This document shows positions 52,969 to 63,999 of a stretch of 64,000 nt of DNA, piece after piece (the first letter of the stretch is position 1; each line of letters starts with the position of its first letter). The stretch lies in the NCBI GenBank assembly GCA_046330075.1, contig JAXLTL010000014.1, positions 1 to 64,000 on the forward strand, read 5' to 3'. Source of the DNA: JAJTFW01 sp046330075 (GTDB taxonomy: Bacteria > Bacteroidota > Bacteroidia > AKYH767-A > OLB10). The notes beneath the pieces were generated by a model. It saw only the letters and a list, made by a program, of their open reading frames with translations, was not told the origin of the DNA and made no database searches. Position numbers and translations under genes: made by a program.

Positions 52969-54138
52969 TTATGGCATATCGAAATTCATAAGGCCTTTCT
53001 TATTTCGTTGCTGCACGGCTAATAAAATTTCACTATTGCATTTAGCGTAGTAATAAATTCCGTCCTCGTCATTTGCACTAATTTCAAAATACAATTCGTT
53101 GTCAATTAACTCTAAATCTCTCTTCAAATCATCTGTGGAATATTGGTGTTTCCTATAAGTGGATTTAGAGGAAATTTTAAAATATTTTTCTCCCTGTAAC
53201 TTATTATTCGATAAATAATGACTTATGCATAAAAAACGGTAGGCATTAGAATGATAATTTGCATAAATCTTAGAGTAGTAATACACCCAACTGGATTTTT
53301 CTAAATTTAACCATTCAATGCGACTTGTGAAATTATTGATTAATGTCAGTAGATGGTTATTTCTATTGTTAATTATACTACCAGCACCTATTTTAAAAAT
53401 AATATTCCGCAATTCGTTCAATTTGATTGATGTACTTTCATTAGCCGAACCTATGACGTATTTGAATTCTCCAATCCATTTAATTACCTCAAAATACAAC
53501 CGTGTAAATTCTGCTCCCAATTCCTCACTTTCTGAATAGTACTCAAATTCAGAAGAAGACTTAAATAGTTTCATTGCAGTATAGTCATTGGTAAATTGGT
53601 CAGACATCAACACATATTTTTCTTTTATTTCTTGCAATTTAATTTTATGGTTTTCAGTTACAACTTTTACGGATTCAATTCGACTATCAATTTCGAACAG
53701 AACAATTGATTTATTTCTGGTTTCACCAATTAAATAACGCACAAATATCTTATATTGGTCAACTTCAGGTATTGATTGTATTTTATCAAATGGAAATGAA
53801 ACATCAGTATTTGGATAAAGGGAGAATGGCAAACGCTTAGTTATGTATTCAATATTCCTTTTAAAATAAAACGCGTCTAAATTAAGTTGTTCTGCAATCC
53901 TTAAAAGCCAAGACGAATAGAAGTCTTTAAGTTCATGCAAACGATTAAACTCCTTTCTTTTCGAAGCAATATATGTTGCAAAAACACCTCCAAAGAATGT
54001 TAAAACAGCAATAACAGGACTCCAATTAAAAGTATCTTTTACTTTGTCAACTAATTGAACATTTTGTTCATTGAAATATGAATATACTATTGTATCAATG
54101 TTTCTGTTGATATTATAATTAACTGAATCCATCAACAT
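52969..54138 (-). CDS. Hypothetical protein with one N-terminal membrane helix
   Basis: 389 residues. A ~30-residue N-terminal segment is followed by one hydrophobic helix ('SPVIAVLTFFGGVFATYIA', about residues 40-58) and a long soluble part rich in Asn, Ile, Lys and aromatic residues with helical segments. No motif is recognised. It is convergent with the TIR gene, 11 bases apart, and is probably another accessory gene of the prophage. Its membrane tether could make it a partner or independent cargo; nothing in the sequence decides this. Confidence 0.6.
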   Translation of the reverse strand: MLMDSVNYNINRNIDTIVYSYFNEQNVQLVDKVKDTFNWSPVIAVLTFFGGVFATYIASKRKEFNRLHELKDFYSSWLLRIAEQLNLDAFYFKRNIEYITKRLPFSLYPNTDVSFPFDKIQSIPEVDQYKIFVRYLIGETRNKSIVLFEIDSRIESVKVVTENHKIKLQEIKEKYVLMSDQFTNDYTAMKLFKSSSEFEYYSESEELGAEFTRLYFEVIKWIGEFKYVIGSANESTSIKLNELRNIIFKIGAGSIINNRNNHLLTLINNFTSRIEWLNLEKSSWVYYYSKIYANYHSNAYRFLCISHYLSNNKLQGEKYFKISSKSTYRKHQYSTDDLKRDLELIDNELYFEISANDEDGIYYYAKCNSEILLAVQQRNKKGLMNFDMP

Positions 54139-54162
54139 ATTATCTGAATATTTAAAATTATA

Positions 54163-54456
54163 TTATTTAAATTTTAACAATCTCCTTGCCTCTTGTTTTG
54201 CTTTATCACGATAGGGCATAAGATAATCTTGCACAATAACACCTTTCTTTCTTTCATTTTCCATTCCATCAACTTTAATAAAGCAGATGTGAAGTTCCTT
54301 AATTTCTTCATAAGGAAATCCGGCCTTTTGAAAACGAAGCAATAAATCATTTATGGATGCTGCTAGTAAATCGGCATCCGCTTTTCGATTCATTGTTAAA
54401 ATATTCAATATCGGCCTGTTTAAGATTTCATTAATGTCTGCTTCCAACGTTTCCAT
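54163..54456 (-). CDS. Hypothetical protein, 97 residues
   Basis: Small soluble, mostly helical protein ('METLEADINEILNRPI' ... 'KAKQEARRLLKFK') with a central beta-like stretch 'IKELHICFIKVDG'. No family recognised. Same direction as the tail genes, 24 bases upstream of the 389-residue membrane protein gene. 54457-54605 shows no gene. Confidence 0.55.
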   Translation of the reverse strand: METLEADINEILNRPILNILTMNRKADADLLAASINDLLLRFQKAGFPYEEIKELHICFIKVDGMENERKKGVIVQDYLMPYRDKAKQEARRLLKFK

Positions 54457-54605
54457 ATTGTTACAATTTTTAGGTTAAATAATCAACTGTAAAGATATAG
54501 TTTTGAATCTATTCTGGTGAAATTGCAGATAGTTTAATGAACATTACAAATGATTGCAATACAATCATTTGGGTAAATTCCGTTCAAAAAGAGAGCAAAA
54601 TCCAA

Positions 54606-54857
54606 TCAAACTTCAAATTTCACAAACTCCGAATCATAGCTGAATTTAACATGTTCAGGAATATTAATCGTAATTGAATTCTCATATTGAGAATGGTCAA
54701 CACCTCCTATGCCCAACAATACTAGTTTAGCAGTTAGATGATTGATAGCGTAACCCTTCACAAACCATAGTTTAACATTGGGTTTTCCTTCGTTGTGAAT
54801 TCCGGAATCATCGAATACATGATTTTCGATGTCCTTCCAACTTATTTTAAGCTCCAT
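54606..54857 (-). CDS. Hypothetical protein, 83 residues
   Basis: Start taken at ATG 54857 ('MELKISWKDIENHVFDD'); the longer frame overlaps the tape-measure gene end and would add a basic non-homologous leader. Beta-rich: 'NVKLWFVKGYAINHLTAKLV' and 'NSITINIPEHVKFSYD'. It is 40 bases after the tape-measure gene in the same direction, so probably a late phage gene. Function unknown. Confidence 0.55.
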   Translation of the reverse strand: MELKISWKDIENHVFDDSGIHNEGKPNVKLWFVKGYAINHLTAKLVLLGIGGVDHSQYENSITINIPEHVKFSYDSEFVKFEV

Positions 54858-54897
54858 ATAGAAGAGATTTAAAGTGTAAATATAAAAACATTGCACC

Positions 54898-57800
54898 TTA
54901 AAACGTCGTACTTTCCCGGATTTTAGCCATTTTATTTTGTGACTTTGTAATTTCGGACTCAACCACTCTGGCTTTGTATTCCGTGTCTCTTATCTGCTGA
55001 TTCACTCTTATATTGTCAGAGGTCATTGATAATAGCTGCTCATTTTGTAATATAAGCTCTTTTAACAACTCATCGGTCATAGTCCTGTTCACAGTATTAT
55101 TAACCAAAGCCCGTCCGTCTAATGAGACCGGATTAGTATTTCCGATTAAACCACCAGAAGCATATTTGAGAACCACCCCTTGTTTTTGATTTTGGGATTT
55201 TGCAATCTGGAATTTAACGTTCGGATTTTTATTTATCAAATTTAGTACATCATAGTTACGTTCTACAGCACTCGCCCGAACCATAAATTCACCTTTACTA
55301 GCCATGATTGGAACATCGTCTGCCGTGGACGTTGTTCCTTTAGTTATTTTCCCGGAAGCCATACGTTCAAATTCCATAATGTCTTTGACCTTTGTTCTTT
55401 TCGTAAAAACCATAACTTTTTTACGTGGTGCGCTTTCATCATCCACGGAACCACCCAATTGGAATTTTTTAGCCAATACTGCGGCGGCCTGTGCAGCCCC
55501 TACAGCTATGGTAATAGGCACCTGAGCTTGCGCGGTGACTAATGCGCCCGTTGCCACAGGCACATAACTTAATGTAATAGGATTTGAACTTAATACAGCA
55601 ATCTGAGCCGCAATGGTTGCAACCATAGCCTGTATCTTCGCAACTTCCTTAATTGTATTTATACCGATTTCTGCTACTGTAATTATTTTCTTTGCAGTTG
55701 CATAACGGCGTTCTATATCCAATTTTTTACTTTCAGCCGATTCACGGGCAGAAGTGTTCATCTGATTATATGTTTTCTCTATATCCGATTTCTTTTTCTC
55801 AAATTGTTCTTTACTGATTACCCCTCTATCATATTGGTCTTGTACGGATGCAAGTTCTCTATCTCTGTTGTCCATTAAACTCTGTTCAGTACGCGCCAAA
55901 TCCTGCATTGTGGAATCAATTGCGGCATTCTTTGCCTCATCCAGAATTGTGAATACGGCTTCTTTAAGTTCAGTATATAGTTGCACTAATGAATCACGAA
56001 GTGAAGTCTGTTGCTCTATCAATAATTGAGCTGATTCGGCCTGGGCTTCGTTTGCAGTCTTTAAATTCTCAATTAGTTTTTCATTCGTCTGTCTGGCATT
56101 TTCTGCACTTTGATTAATAATATTCGCTTCATTTTCTGCTCTTTGTTTTGCAGAATCTTCAATGATTTTATTTTTGTCAACTTCAATTTTCTGCTCTAAA
56201 GCTGCCTTGTCTTTGGCGGCCTGTAAAACAACCGCATTTCTCTGTTTTAGTTTATCATTATCAGAGCCAGAAGATTGATTAATTAATGCTAGTTCTTTTT
56301 GTTTTGCTTCCTCAATAACTTTCAGCCCGGATTCTAACTGCTGTTGTTTGGATTTTAACAGGTCAGATTCTGACTTTGTGTTTAACTCCTTTCTCTTCTG
56401 TAAACTTTCATTGTCTAGTTGCAAAAGCCCGTCCTGATAATCTTGCTCTAATTGTTTTAATTCCTCATTCTTTATTTTTAATTGAGCCGCACGGTCATCT
56501 TTGCCAAGGGTGGTATCTTGTGCAATTTCGGTAGACTGAGTTAGAAGTAAAGTCTTTTTCTCTTCAGTGAATTTTGATAAATCAGCTTTTTGACGCTCAT
56601 AGGAAAGTCTATTTTCTTCTTCGATTCTGGTTTGTGTAGAAACTGCGGAGCTATATTCCTGTTCATTGTTCTCCAGAGTTTGCTTTTTTCTTTCCTCAAT
56701 GAATTTAATTTCAGTAGAAAGTTTCTCCTGTGCTGATTTTAGCGAATCCTCATTGGCCTTGTTAACATCTCCACTTGTATTGCCTCCGGCTTTGTTTAAT
56801 AATGAGAATGTTTTTTCCAGTTCCTTTTGAAGAACTTTATTTGTATTGGTTAGCTCTTCGGTCTTTTCTTTTTGTGAATCCAGACCGGACTCAACTTGCT
56901 TAACTGCAAAAGCTCCTGCATTCCCAAATGAAAGAACGGCATTGCCTAATGTTTGCCAGATTGATACTTGGTCAGTTATCTGTGAATTTTGGATTTCGGC
57001 AATCTTCACATTATTATCTGCAATGTTCTTTGCCAATGCATCAGTTTGAGCTTTTAATAAAATGGCCTTTGACCATTTATCATATGCTCCTGTTAATTGT
57101 TCAATGCTAACTTTCTCTTTATTTAGAGAACCGAAATAATTCGGACTAATGGATTGCAACTCATCAATAATTTCCTTCCTTCTTAATGCTGATGTGTTTG
57201 CGCTTTTATATTCGGTAACCAGTGCCGCAACTTTTGATTGCTCTTCTGCTGCTGCTTTACCTGCTTCCACACGTGATTTATTTATACTTTCTTGTGCTTT
57301 GCTAATTCCGGAAAATGCTTCTTTTAATTTATCAGCGTTGGCAATGGCAAGGCCAATTAAAACAATAAAAGCCCCAAGGCCAGTGCTTATAATTGCGGCC
57401 TTCAATTTTGAAAATCCACCTGCTGCTGTTTGTGTAGCTGTATTTAATCCTGCCTGAGCAGTACCCGCCGCTGCTACTTCTTTACTCAATGATTTATATC
57501 CGGCAATACGTAGTAACAAACCTATGTTTTCCTTCTGTTTAGCAATTTCACTAACTGAGGCCAGAATTTCAATTCCAGAAACAACCTTCTTTAGGGCTAA
57601 ATCAACCTCTTCTGATTCACTTCCAACAAGATTTAGAATACCCTGTACTGCCGTAAAAGAAGCAGTCAAAGCGGCACCTGCTCCAATCATGGCTTTGACA
57701 CGGTTCTCTGGGTCGATTAATTTAAGCTCTTTGCCAAGCTCTGAAATCTCTTTTTTCTTTAATCCAAGCTCAGTTAACTTTGAAGAATATTCGACTGTAC

Positions 57801-58074
57801 CTTTCGTAAGACTCCCAAGCTGTAAATCCAGAAGTTGTGCCTCTTTCCTTAGTGCATTTAAACCTGCACCACCACCGTTTGCTTTTAATTTATCTAATTC
57901 AGTAGAAAGATTTTTAATGCTTTGTTCGGTTTTGCTTTTAACTTCACCTTGTAAATTTAAATCCTGTATTTCTTTCTTTGCTGCTTTTAATTTAATTTCC
58001 AGTTCACGGATAACGGAAATACTGTCCTTTCCATCAATGGAGATTTTTAGAAAAATCTGATTATTATTTGCCAT
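54898..58074 (-). CDS. Phage tail tape measure protein
   Basis: 1058 residues. The N-terminus is coiled coil ('VIRELEIKLKAAKKEIQDLN'), followed by hydrophobic stretches near residues 130-150 and 225-250 ('STGLGAFIVLIGLAIANA'). A very long Lys/Glu/Gln-rich coiled coil lies at ~440-790, then 'IAAQIAVLSSNPITLSYVP' type hydrophobic helices. The C-terminus 'TADDVPIMASKGEFMVRASA' is the conserved end motif of tape measure proteins ('GEFV...'). It sets tail length and may reach into the host membrane during DNA injection. Gene order places it after the fibre/tail gene. Confidence 0.85.
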   Translation of the reverse strand: MANNNQIFLKISIDGKDSISVIRELEIKLKAAKKEIQDLNLQGEVKSKTEQSIKNLSTELDKLKANGGGAGLNALRKEAQLLDLQLGSLTKGTVEYSSKLTELGLKKKEISELGKELKLIDPENRVKAMIGAGAALTASFTAVQGILNLVGSESEEVDLALKKVVSGIEILASVSEIAKQKENIGLLLRIAGYKSLSKEVAAAGTAQAGLNTATQTAAGGFSKLKAAIISTGLGAFIVLIGLAIANADKLKEAFSGISKAQESINKSRVEAGKAAAEEQSKVAALVTEYKSANTSALRRKEIIDELQSISPNYFGSLNKEKVSIEQLTGAYDKWSKAILLKAQTDALAKNIADNNVKIAEIQNSQITDQVSIWQTLGNAVLSFGNAGAFAVKQVESGLDSQKEKTEELTNTNKVLQKELEKTFSLLNKAGGNTSGDVNKANEDSLKSAQEKLSTEIKFIEERKKQTLENNEQEYSSAVSTQTRIEEENRLSYERQKADLSKFTEEKKTLLLTQSTEIAQDTTLGKDDRAAQLKIKNEELKQLEQDYQDGLLQLDNESLQKRKELNTKSESDLLKSKQQQLESGLKVIEEAKQKELALINQSSGSDNDKLKQRNAVVLQAAKDKAALEQKIEVDKNKIIEDSAKQRAENEANIINQSAENARQTNEKLIENLKTANEAQAESAQLLIEQQTSLRDSLVQLYTELKEAVFTILDEAKNAAIDSTMQDLARTEQSLMDNRDRELASVQDQYDRGVISKEQFEKKKSDIEKTYNQMNTSARESAESKKLDIERRYATAKKIITVAEIGINTIKEVAKIQAMVATIAAQIAVLSSNPITLSYVPVATGALVTAQAQVPITIAVGAAQAAAVLAKKFQLGGSVDDESAPRKKVMVFTKRTKVKDIMEFERMASGKITKGTTSTADDVPIMASKGEFMVRASAVERNYDVLNLINKNPNVKFQIAKSQNQKQGVVLKYASGGLIGNTNPVSLDGRALVNNTVNRTMTDELLKELILQNEQLLSMTSDNIRVNQQIRDTEYKARVVESEITKSQNKMAKIRESTTF

Positions 58075-58140
58075 GTATATAAGTCATTTTCCTGATTATG
58101 GAGTATGACTTATATAAATAGCTAGTAAAACAGAGTAGAA

Positions 58141-60361
58141 TTATATTTTTTGCAGGGTCATACAAGCCCCGGAATATACAGTAACCTGTTGTCCGTTTGT
58201 TTGCGGCGAAAAACCAAGGGCAATGGTTGTATTTGTACTGGCTGAAATAATTGTGGACAAATAATATTGGAATGTGGTATTGGCAGCTGTACCCAAATTG
58301 GTTGTATTTCCTGAAGTTGACAATGGCCTGAATGCAACAGATAACACACTGTTTGTGTTGCCCTGTATAAAACCATTCCACAGAGCATTACCTGACAATG
58401 TTAACTTCATTCCACCTGTGTTATTGACCTGAAAAAGACTCAGCATTTCAGCTTTATATATTTCTCCTGCCAGAATAGGAAAAGTAAACTGAGCAGTTGA
58501 AGTAGAAGATGTCATTACATAATTTGTAGATAGTATCTGTCTATAATTCGTCTGTCTGGGTTCAAACAGATTAGATAAATCTGTGGAACCAGAATAAATG
58601 GTTGTTGCTGATACTGATGAAAGAGAGGTTAATCCTGAAACAGTCAAATTACTTAAACTTGCACCTGTTATATTTACAGATTGTCCATTAGAAGTGCCGC
58701 CCGTAAAAGTATTTATTCCGTTTAATACATAGCTTCCACCCGAAGAAGTTGAGCCAGTGTAAGTGAAGGTAAGATTTCCATTTGTTGTTGTAATACTAAT
58801 TCCTGTTCCACCTGATAGCCTTGTCCGATTAACTTTCCAATCAGAAGGATTAATATTTAACAGATAATTATTTGCAACATTTTGGGTGCCAGAAATCTGT
58901 AATCTATCAACAAGTGTGGTATAATTATCGGAAAGTGTTACCCCATAACAGCCAAGAATGTTGGAATAAGATGAATATAATCTATTGCCTTTTCCAGATA
59001 CAAAACCATACTTAATCAAATCACCATTGCCTATTAAATTGTATGAGCCGATTACAGTACATCCTATCCCTCTGTTAATTTTGTTTACATAGCCATTAAT
59101 GATTGAATTGTATTTAGATTCAGAATTAGAAGCATTGTTATAAATTCGGTTACCGTATCCACCAGTAATAACAGAATGTTTGCTGTTTAAAACATAGTTA
59201 CTTCTCCCTGCACCTAAGAATGAGTATTTGCCATAATCTCTAATGTAGTTTTCCTGACCACCTACTATTATGGATGAAAGAGAATTATCCTGTATTTTAT
59301 TTCCAACTCCCCCTAGAATGGATGAATATGGATTGTTTGATGATATTGTGTTTATTTTACCTGCAACAAGTGAATAATCTGAACCTGCTGTAGTATATCC
59401 GTTATTTAAAACAACCGATGAATAGACACTGCCAGTTGTCCACTTGCCTGAATAGCTTGGTATAGCCTGAGTTGATAACGTTCCGTTTGCTGAGGTTATC
59501 ACCATACGATTCCCAACACCTGTTAGACCGGATATTCTTACTTCATTTCTAATGAACAAATTTTGGGCATGTGCAGTATCAGCACTTACACTCGTCAAAT
59601 TCCTACCTGCCAAAATTGAAGAAAAGGAGTGGCCAATGTAATTACTCTGACCTGCCAAAATTGAAGAATAGGAACTATTAATTGTATTGCCAGAACCCGC
59701 CAAAATCGAACTATATTTTTGAAAAGAATTGATAGTATTTCTTTTCCCTGACAAAATCCCGGAATATATACTGTAGACTAAATTCCAGACCCCAGAACCT
59801 ACAATAGAAGAATCAGCACTTACATAGTTGTTTTTACCCGCTGTAATAATGCCATATTCACCACTCAGCTGGTTGTTTGCTGAGTTATTTCTTTTCAGAG
59901 ATTGGAATCCAGTTGAACCCGTCCAGTATTCTCCGGAGCCGCCACCTGATGATATCATGGGCGTTGTTGATAGTAAGCCGTCAAATCCCACTGTAACAAG
60001 CCTTGTGGTGGCTCCTGTGAGGTCTCTGACCACTAATCTATTCAGGTATACAGTATTTGCAGATGTTGCTGTAAAACTGTTCAGCCCCAATATAAGGGAT
60101 GATGTAGCCCCGGTCTGGATTTGGGTATTATAGGAATTTAATATTGATGTATTTAATGCAAGAATAGTATTTCCGCTTCCACCTATAACTGAAGATAGAT
60201 TTTCCTGTACATTATTGAAGTCCCCAGATACCAGACTGGAGTTAGCTTTTACAATATTGTTTTGTCCGGCTAATACGTTCGCCGTACTTCCGTCGTTTAC
60301 AGTATTGTCATTTCCGATTGCAAAATTATCATTGCTGAGTATTTGATTTCTTTTACCAATC
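58141..60361 (-). CDS. Phage tail fibre-like protein, exon 2 (repeat-rich)
   Basis: ~739 codons from the intron border to the stop. The open frame continues to 60459, but those 33 residues are coded by intron domains V-VI. About residues 5-440 are short beta repeats of 14-15 residues with pattern S-S-I-L-A-G-x-x-N ('SSILAGSGNTINSSY', 'SSILAGQSNYIGHSF', 'SVIGGSGNTILALN'), resembling the left-handed beta-roll of trimeric adhesins and fibres. The C-terminal part ('LSGGTGISITTTNGNLTFTY' onward) looks like a fibre shaft and tip. Probably a trimeric receptor-binding or appendage protein. Joined in frame to exon 1 at 62208 when the intron is removed. Confidence 0.75.
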
Positions 60362-60398
60362 GGGTCAGGCGAGGGAATTTCACCCTCGCCTTCCCACG

Positions 60399-60432
60399 GA
60401 ACCGTACGTGAATCTCTCGATTCATACGGCTC
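60399..60432 (-). ncRNA. Group II intron domain V
   Basis: 34-nt hairpin with GAGCCGTA/TACGGTTC stem, a two-base bulge region and GAGA tetraloop; the most conserved and catalytic part of the ribozyme. Confidence 0.85.
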
Positions 60433-60462
60433 TTCTTGCCTAGTCACTAAGGTAGTCAACCT

Positions 60463-61686
60463 TCACGGATGTACCACCGCCCAGTGGGGAAAAAGTGCCG
60501 GATTTTGCCGGTACTTGCCCCGAAGCCATCTTACCGCTCTCAGTGTATAGAGTCCCTTTTCCCATTTGGCCCATTTTATCAGCCGCCTGTTCAGTTGTTT
60601 GAAGACATACCGAAGATGTCCTTTTGAGAATTTCCCGTAGTAGTTGAGTATTCCGCGTACTACCGGATTGATCTCTCTGGCCAGATGCTCCAAAGGTTTA
60701 CGCCTCTTATGAAGGTGCATCTCTCTGAATTTCTTCTCTATGCTCCGTTCTGACCGATGGCTGATGAATATACTCGGAACCAGCATCTGTTTTCCATTTA
60801 TCGAACACCAGTTCGGCTTGATGGTAAATCCAAGAAAGTCGTAACTCTTCGGGTAGGGCTGTTCCGCCCTTCCGCGCAGGTTCACAATCTTCGTCTTGAT
60901 TGGATGCAGTTCCAGTCCGCAGGCTTTCATGCGGCTGCGGATCTGTCCCAGCACATACTTTGCCTGCTTCTCGGTTTTGCAGTGAACCACGACATCATCT
61001 GCATAGCGCTCGAACGGCTTTTCCGGATGGTGTTTCTCCATCCACCCATCGAAGCACACATGCAGATATAGATTCGCCAGCAACGGGCTGATCACCCCTC
61101 CCTGAGGAGTTCCGGTGAGCCTGTTGATTCGTTCGCCGTTCCCTTTTACAATGCCCGCCTGCAACCACCGTTTCACATACAGAATCACCCACTTGTCTTT
61201 GCAGTAATGACTCACCGCTTTCATCAGTTTGCAATGATCTATCGTCTCAAAGAATCCTTTGATGTCGATGTCGATTGCAAAATCGTGGTTGAAACTGTTG
61301 TTGCAGGTTTGCCGTACGGCATCGTGACAACTCCGGTGCGGCCGGTAGCCAAACGAACTGTTGTGAAAGTGGGGCTCTACATGCTGTTCCAGATGACGCC
61401 TGACCACCTGCTGGGCAATGCGGTCCAGCACCGTGGGGATGCCCAACTTCCGTTCGCCTCCGTCTGACTTGGGAATTGCTACTTCTTTTACTGATTGCGG
61501 AAAATAACTCCCTGACGCAAGTCGGTTCCAGAGTTGATACAAGGCCCGGCCGCTGTTCTTTTCCAGCCATTGCCAGGTCATGCCATCGACTCCTGAACTC
61601 CGCTTGTTGCTCCGTACTTCTTTGTACGCAGCCCATACCATCAGGCGGGTGATGGGTTGTGACTTTATCTCATAATAATCAATCAT
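60463..61686 (-). CDS. ltrA: Group II intron reverse transcriptase/maturase
   Basis: 407 residues. RT domains: 'SSGVDGMTWQWLEK', 'VAIPKSDGGERKLGIPTVLD', 'SFGYRPHRSCHDAV', 'GTPQGGVISPLLANLYLH' and the catalytic 'FERYADDVVVHC'. The maturase X domain follows ('NYYGKFSKGHLRYVFKQLNR'). There is no HNH endonuclease domain, so mobility would use nicked or replication-associated DNA. It helps intron splicing and reverse splicing into DNA. Intact frame and motifs suggest an active intron. Confidence 0.93.
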   Translation of the reverse strand: MIDYYEIKSQPITRLMVWAAYKEVRSNKRSSGVDGMTWQWLEKNSGRALYQLWNRLASGSYFPQSVKEVAIPKSDGGERKLGIPTVLDRIAQQVVRRHLEQHVEPHFHNSSFGYRPHRSCHDAVRQTCNNSFNHDFAIDIDIKGFFETIDHCKLMKAVSHYCKDKWVILYVKRWLQAGIVKGNGERINRLTGTPQGGVISPLLANLYLHVCFDGWMEKHHPEKPFERYADDVVVHCKTEKQAKYVLGQIRSRMKACGLELHPIKTKIVNLRGRAEQPYPKSYDFLGFTIKPNWCSINGKQMLVPSIFISHRSERSIEKKFREMHLHKRRKPLEHLAREINPVVRGILNYYGKFSKGHLRYVFKQLNRRLIKWAKWEKGLYTLRAVRWLRGKYRQNPALFPHWAVVHP

Positions 61687-62207
61687 CCCGTTTTGCGGTT
61701 GTAAATAATTATGAAATCAAACAAGCCAGATCCTTCGCTCCTGCCGCTTTCACAGCGCTCTTCGCTACTACGTTCTGGTCTGCCGCCGTTATCGCAGCGC
61801 ATCCTATGCTGCCTGCTTCCTCTTCCCGATTTGACAGGTCGATAACGACTTCTCTTGTTCCGTACAAAAGCCTTTGATAAGTTCCTGCCTGCTTTACCCC
61901 GGGTACTGCGCAATCGGCAAATAGGTCGTCCATTGCACTCTTTCTTTTCATATCCGAAAACGTAGCCGGATATTTTCAGTACCGCCTTTCCCTTACGAGG
62001 CTTCGATCACAGATTTAAGTTCTTCAGCTCCTTATCAATCAACTTCGGAAATCGTGTTCCCGTTTTTCCTTATCGCTCACCACATCAGCGCTTTCGTGCT
62101 GATGCAGCATAAGGTGTTTTAAAGACTACTCCTATCAGTCGTCTTTGGAAGGCCATTCAGTTTTATGTTTCAGTAAGCCGACCATCCCGTTCGCTCGGAC
62201 TTCGCAC

Positions 62208-63999
62208 TTATCATTCTGATCATAATACCGGCTTCCATCTTTTGTACAGCATCCAACTTCACGCTCACATTTACGCTGATGTTGGGTCAAGACACACACG
62301 TTTAAAGAATTTGTTAAACGCGCTGTATAAAGAACTTCGCTATTGATATAATATGACGTTTTTTTTCTTTGCGGTCTAGGTGTAAGATTCTGACTAAGTA
62401 ATAGTGTGACCTTAGAAAGTCCATTTGAAGACCCGTCATAATCCTCAACGCTCATTAGCTTAAAATAGTGACCGCCGTCAATATCTAAAAACACCTGCTT
62501 ACGAAAGTTTAGCTGTGAAATATCCGCAGGAGTAAGATATATATAAGCCTCAACTAATTTACTGTTTAAAATTTCATCAACCGTATTTTCGTAATAAGTT
62601 GTATATATATTCGCTTCCGGGTATTGTGTTTGACCGGAGAAGCTGAAATAAATTTGTTTTGGTGTTCCCCAGTTTAAATCAAAAGTTGGTGAATCAATAT
62701 CGCCATACAAAGTTGAACAATGGGGATATGTAATTGTGGCATACATTGCCGTATTATCGGAACGTACATAATACTTTTCACAAGTCAATTTTTTATTAAA
62801 GAACAATATACGGGGTTTCAGATTTCCTTTTTTAAAATTATTCTGCTCATCCACTGTATAGAGCTTAGGAATTTGCATCGTTGTACTGCCAATAACATTA
62901 CCCATAATACACGGCGCAAATACAGTGCTTATATCCTGAACATTATTTGTAGGTAAGAAGTCGTTATCAATTGTTACTTCGTAACTGGCATACTGCTCAT
63001 TAAATCTATCTTCATAATATTTATCAAAGAAACTAATATCAGATTGCCAGTGAAATTTTAATGTACGGGCGTTTAACTCTGATAGAGGTTTAATTGTGAT
63101 AGGTGAACTTATATCTATTTTTCCACTCCAGTCGACAAAGCCCTGTCCAGAATAATAATCATCCTTTGTATAATACTCCAGTTCATTCTCAAAATCTTTA
63201 GACGGCTGAATGTATAAATTATAAATTGTCACAATGCTTTTAATGAATTCTGTCTGTGACATTTTGGGCATAATTTGACTGAACTCAATCTGGTCTCCCG
63301 GACTGATAGCAGTGTTAATACTCATTTTGATATAAGAACCCACTTGCATAGCCGTCGGATTGAACGACATTAATGCCATGTACATATAGATGGAATCACC
63401 ATCTTCAAATTGAAATTCTGGACTGCTTATTGTGAAGTTGTCAAAGTTCGGCACGTTGGCAGGGTTTCCGTTTAGCATTAAATTTCTAAACTGGCCACTG
63501 CTCCAAAGTAGCGTCCCATTCTTGTACAGTTTTAATTCTAGTTCCCCGCTCATCGTCGAAGTGAAATTCAATCTTACTTCGAATGCAGCTTTAACCCGCT
63601 CTGTAAATGTATAAATTCCGGTAACCGGGTCATAGTGATTACCGTTATCATATCCATATAAATAATCATCCTGAAATAAGAGTGTACCAAAGAAATATTC
63701 AGGAATACCTGCACTGTCGATTGTTATAGGTGAATTAATTACGGCTTTGTATTCATTCTCCTTAATGAACTCATCACTATGGGTCAGTTTATCAATCGTA
63801 AATATTAAACTCTTAAAGTGGTCGCTGTTTGCAAAATCCCATGAATATGAATATCCAGCTTCTTTGTGAATAGCATCCCATATTGTACGTGCGTACATAG
63901 CCGGATAGTATTCTGACATATTTACGCACGTTCCAGTTGTAGGTTTGTTTATTACGTTCAGAGTATAGTTTCGGCTCCTGTCAATCATGGGGTACATAT
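62208..63999 (-). CDS. Phage tail-associated protein, exon 1 (5' end outside window)
   Basis: ~597 codons inside the window. The frame is open at the right edge, so the ATG at 63997 may be internal. Beta-rich structural protein: 'YPAMYARTIWDAIHKEAGYS', 'MSQTEFIKSIVTIYNLYIQP', 'LKFHWQSDISFFDKYYEDRF'. These suggest a large baseplate/distal-tail-like protein, but no family is certain. The frame stays open to 62135, where the last ~23 residues are coded by the intron. Exon 1 ends in phase 2, exon 2 supplies one base, and the joined frame continues 'YYDQNDKIGKRNQILS'. The spliced product would exceed 1330 residues. Confidence 0.7.

Larger units (their letters stand above)
60362..62207 (-). mobile_element. 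Group II intron inside a phage tail gene
   Basis: Minus strand. The 5' end is GTGCG (starting 62207). Domain V is at 60399-60432: GAGCCGTA pairs with TACGGTTC, closed by AATC-GAGA-GATT, and has the catalytic AGC triad. Domain VI stem GGCGAGGG/CCCTCGCC follows and the 3' end is near 60362 (...TGACCC). The RT gene sits in domain IV; 61687-62207 is the ribozyme's domains I-III. The 3' border is inferred from reading frame, so it could shift by three bases. Confidence 0.85.
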
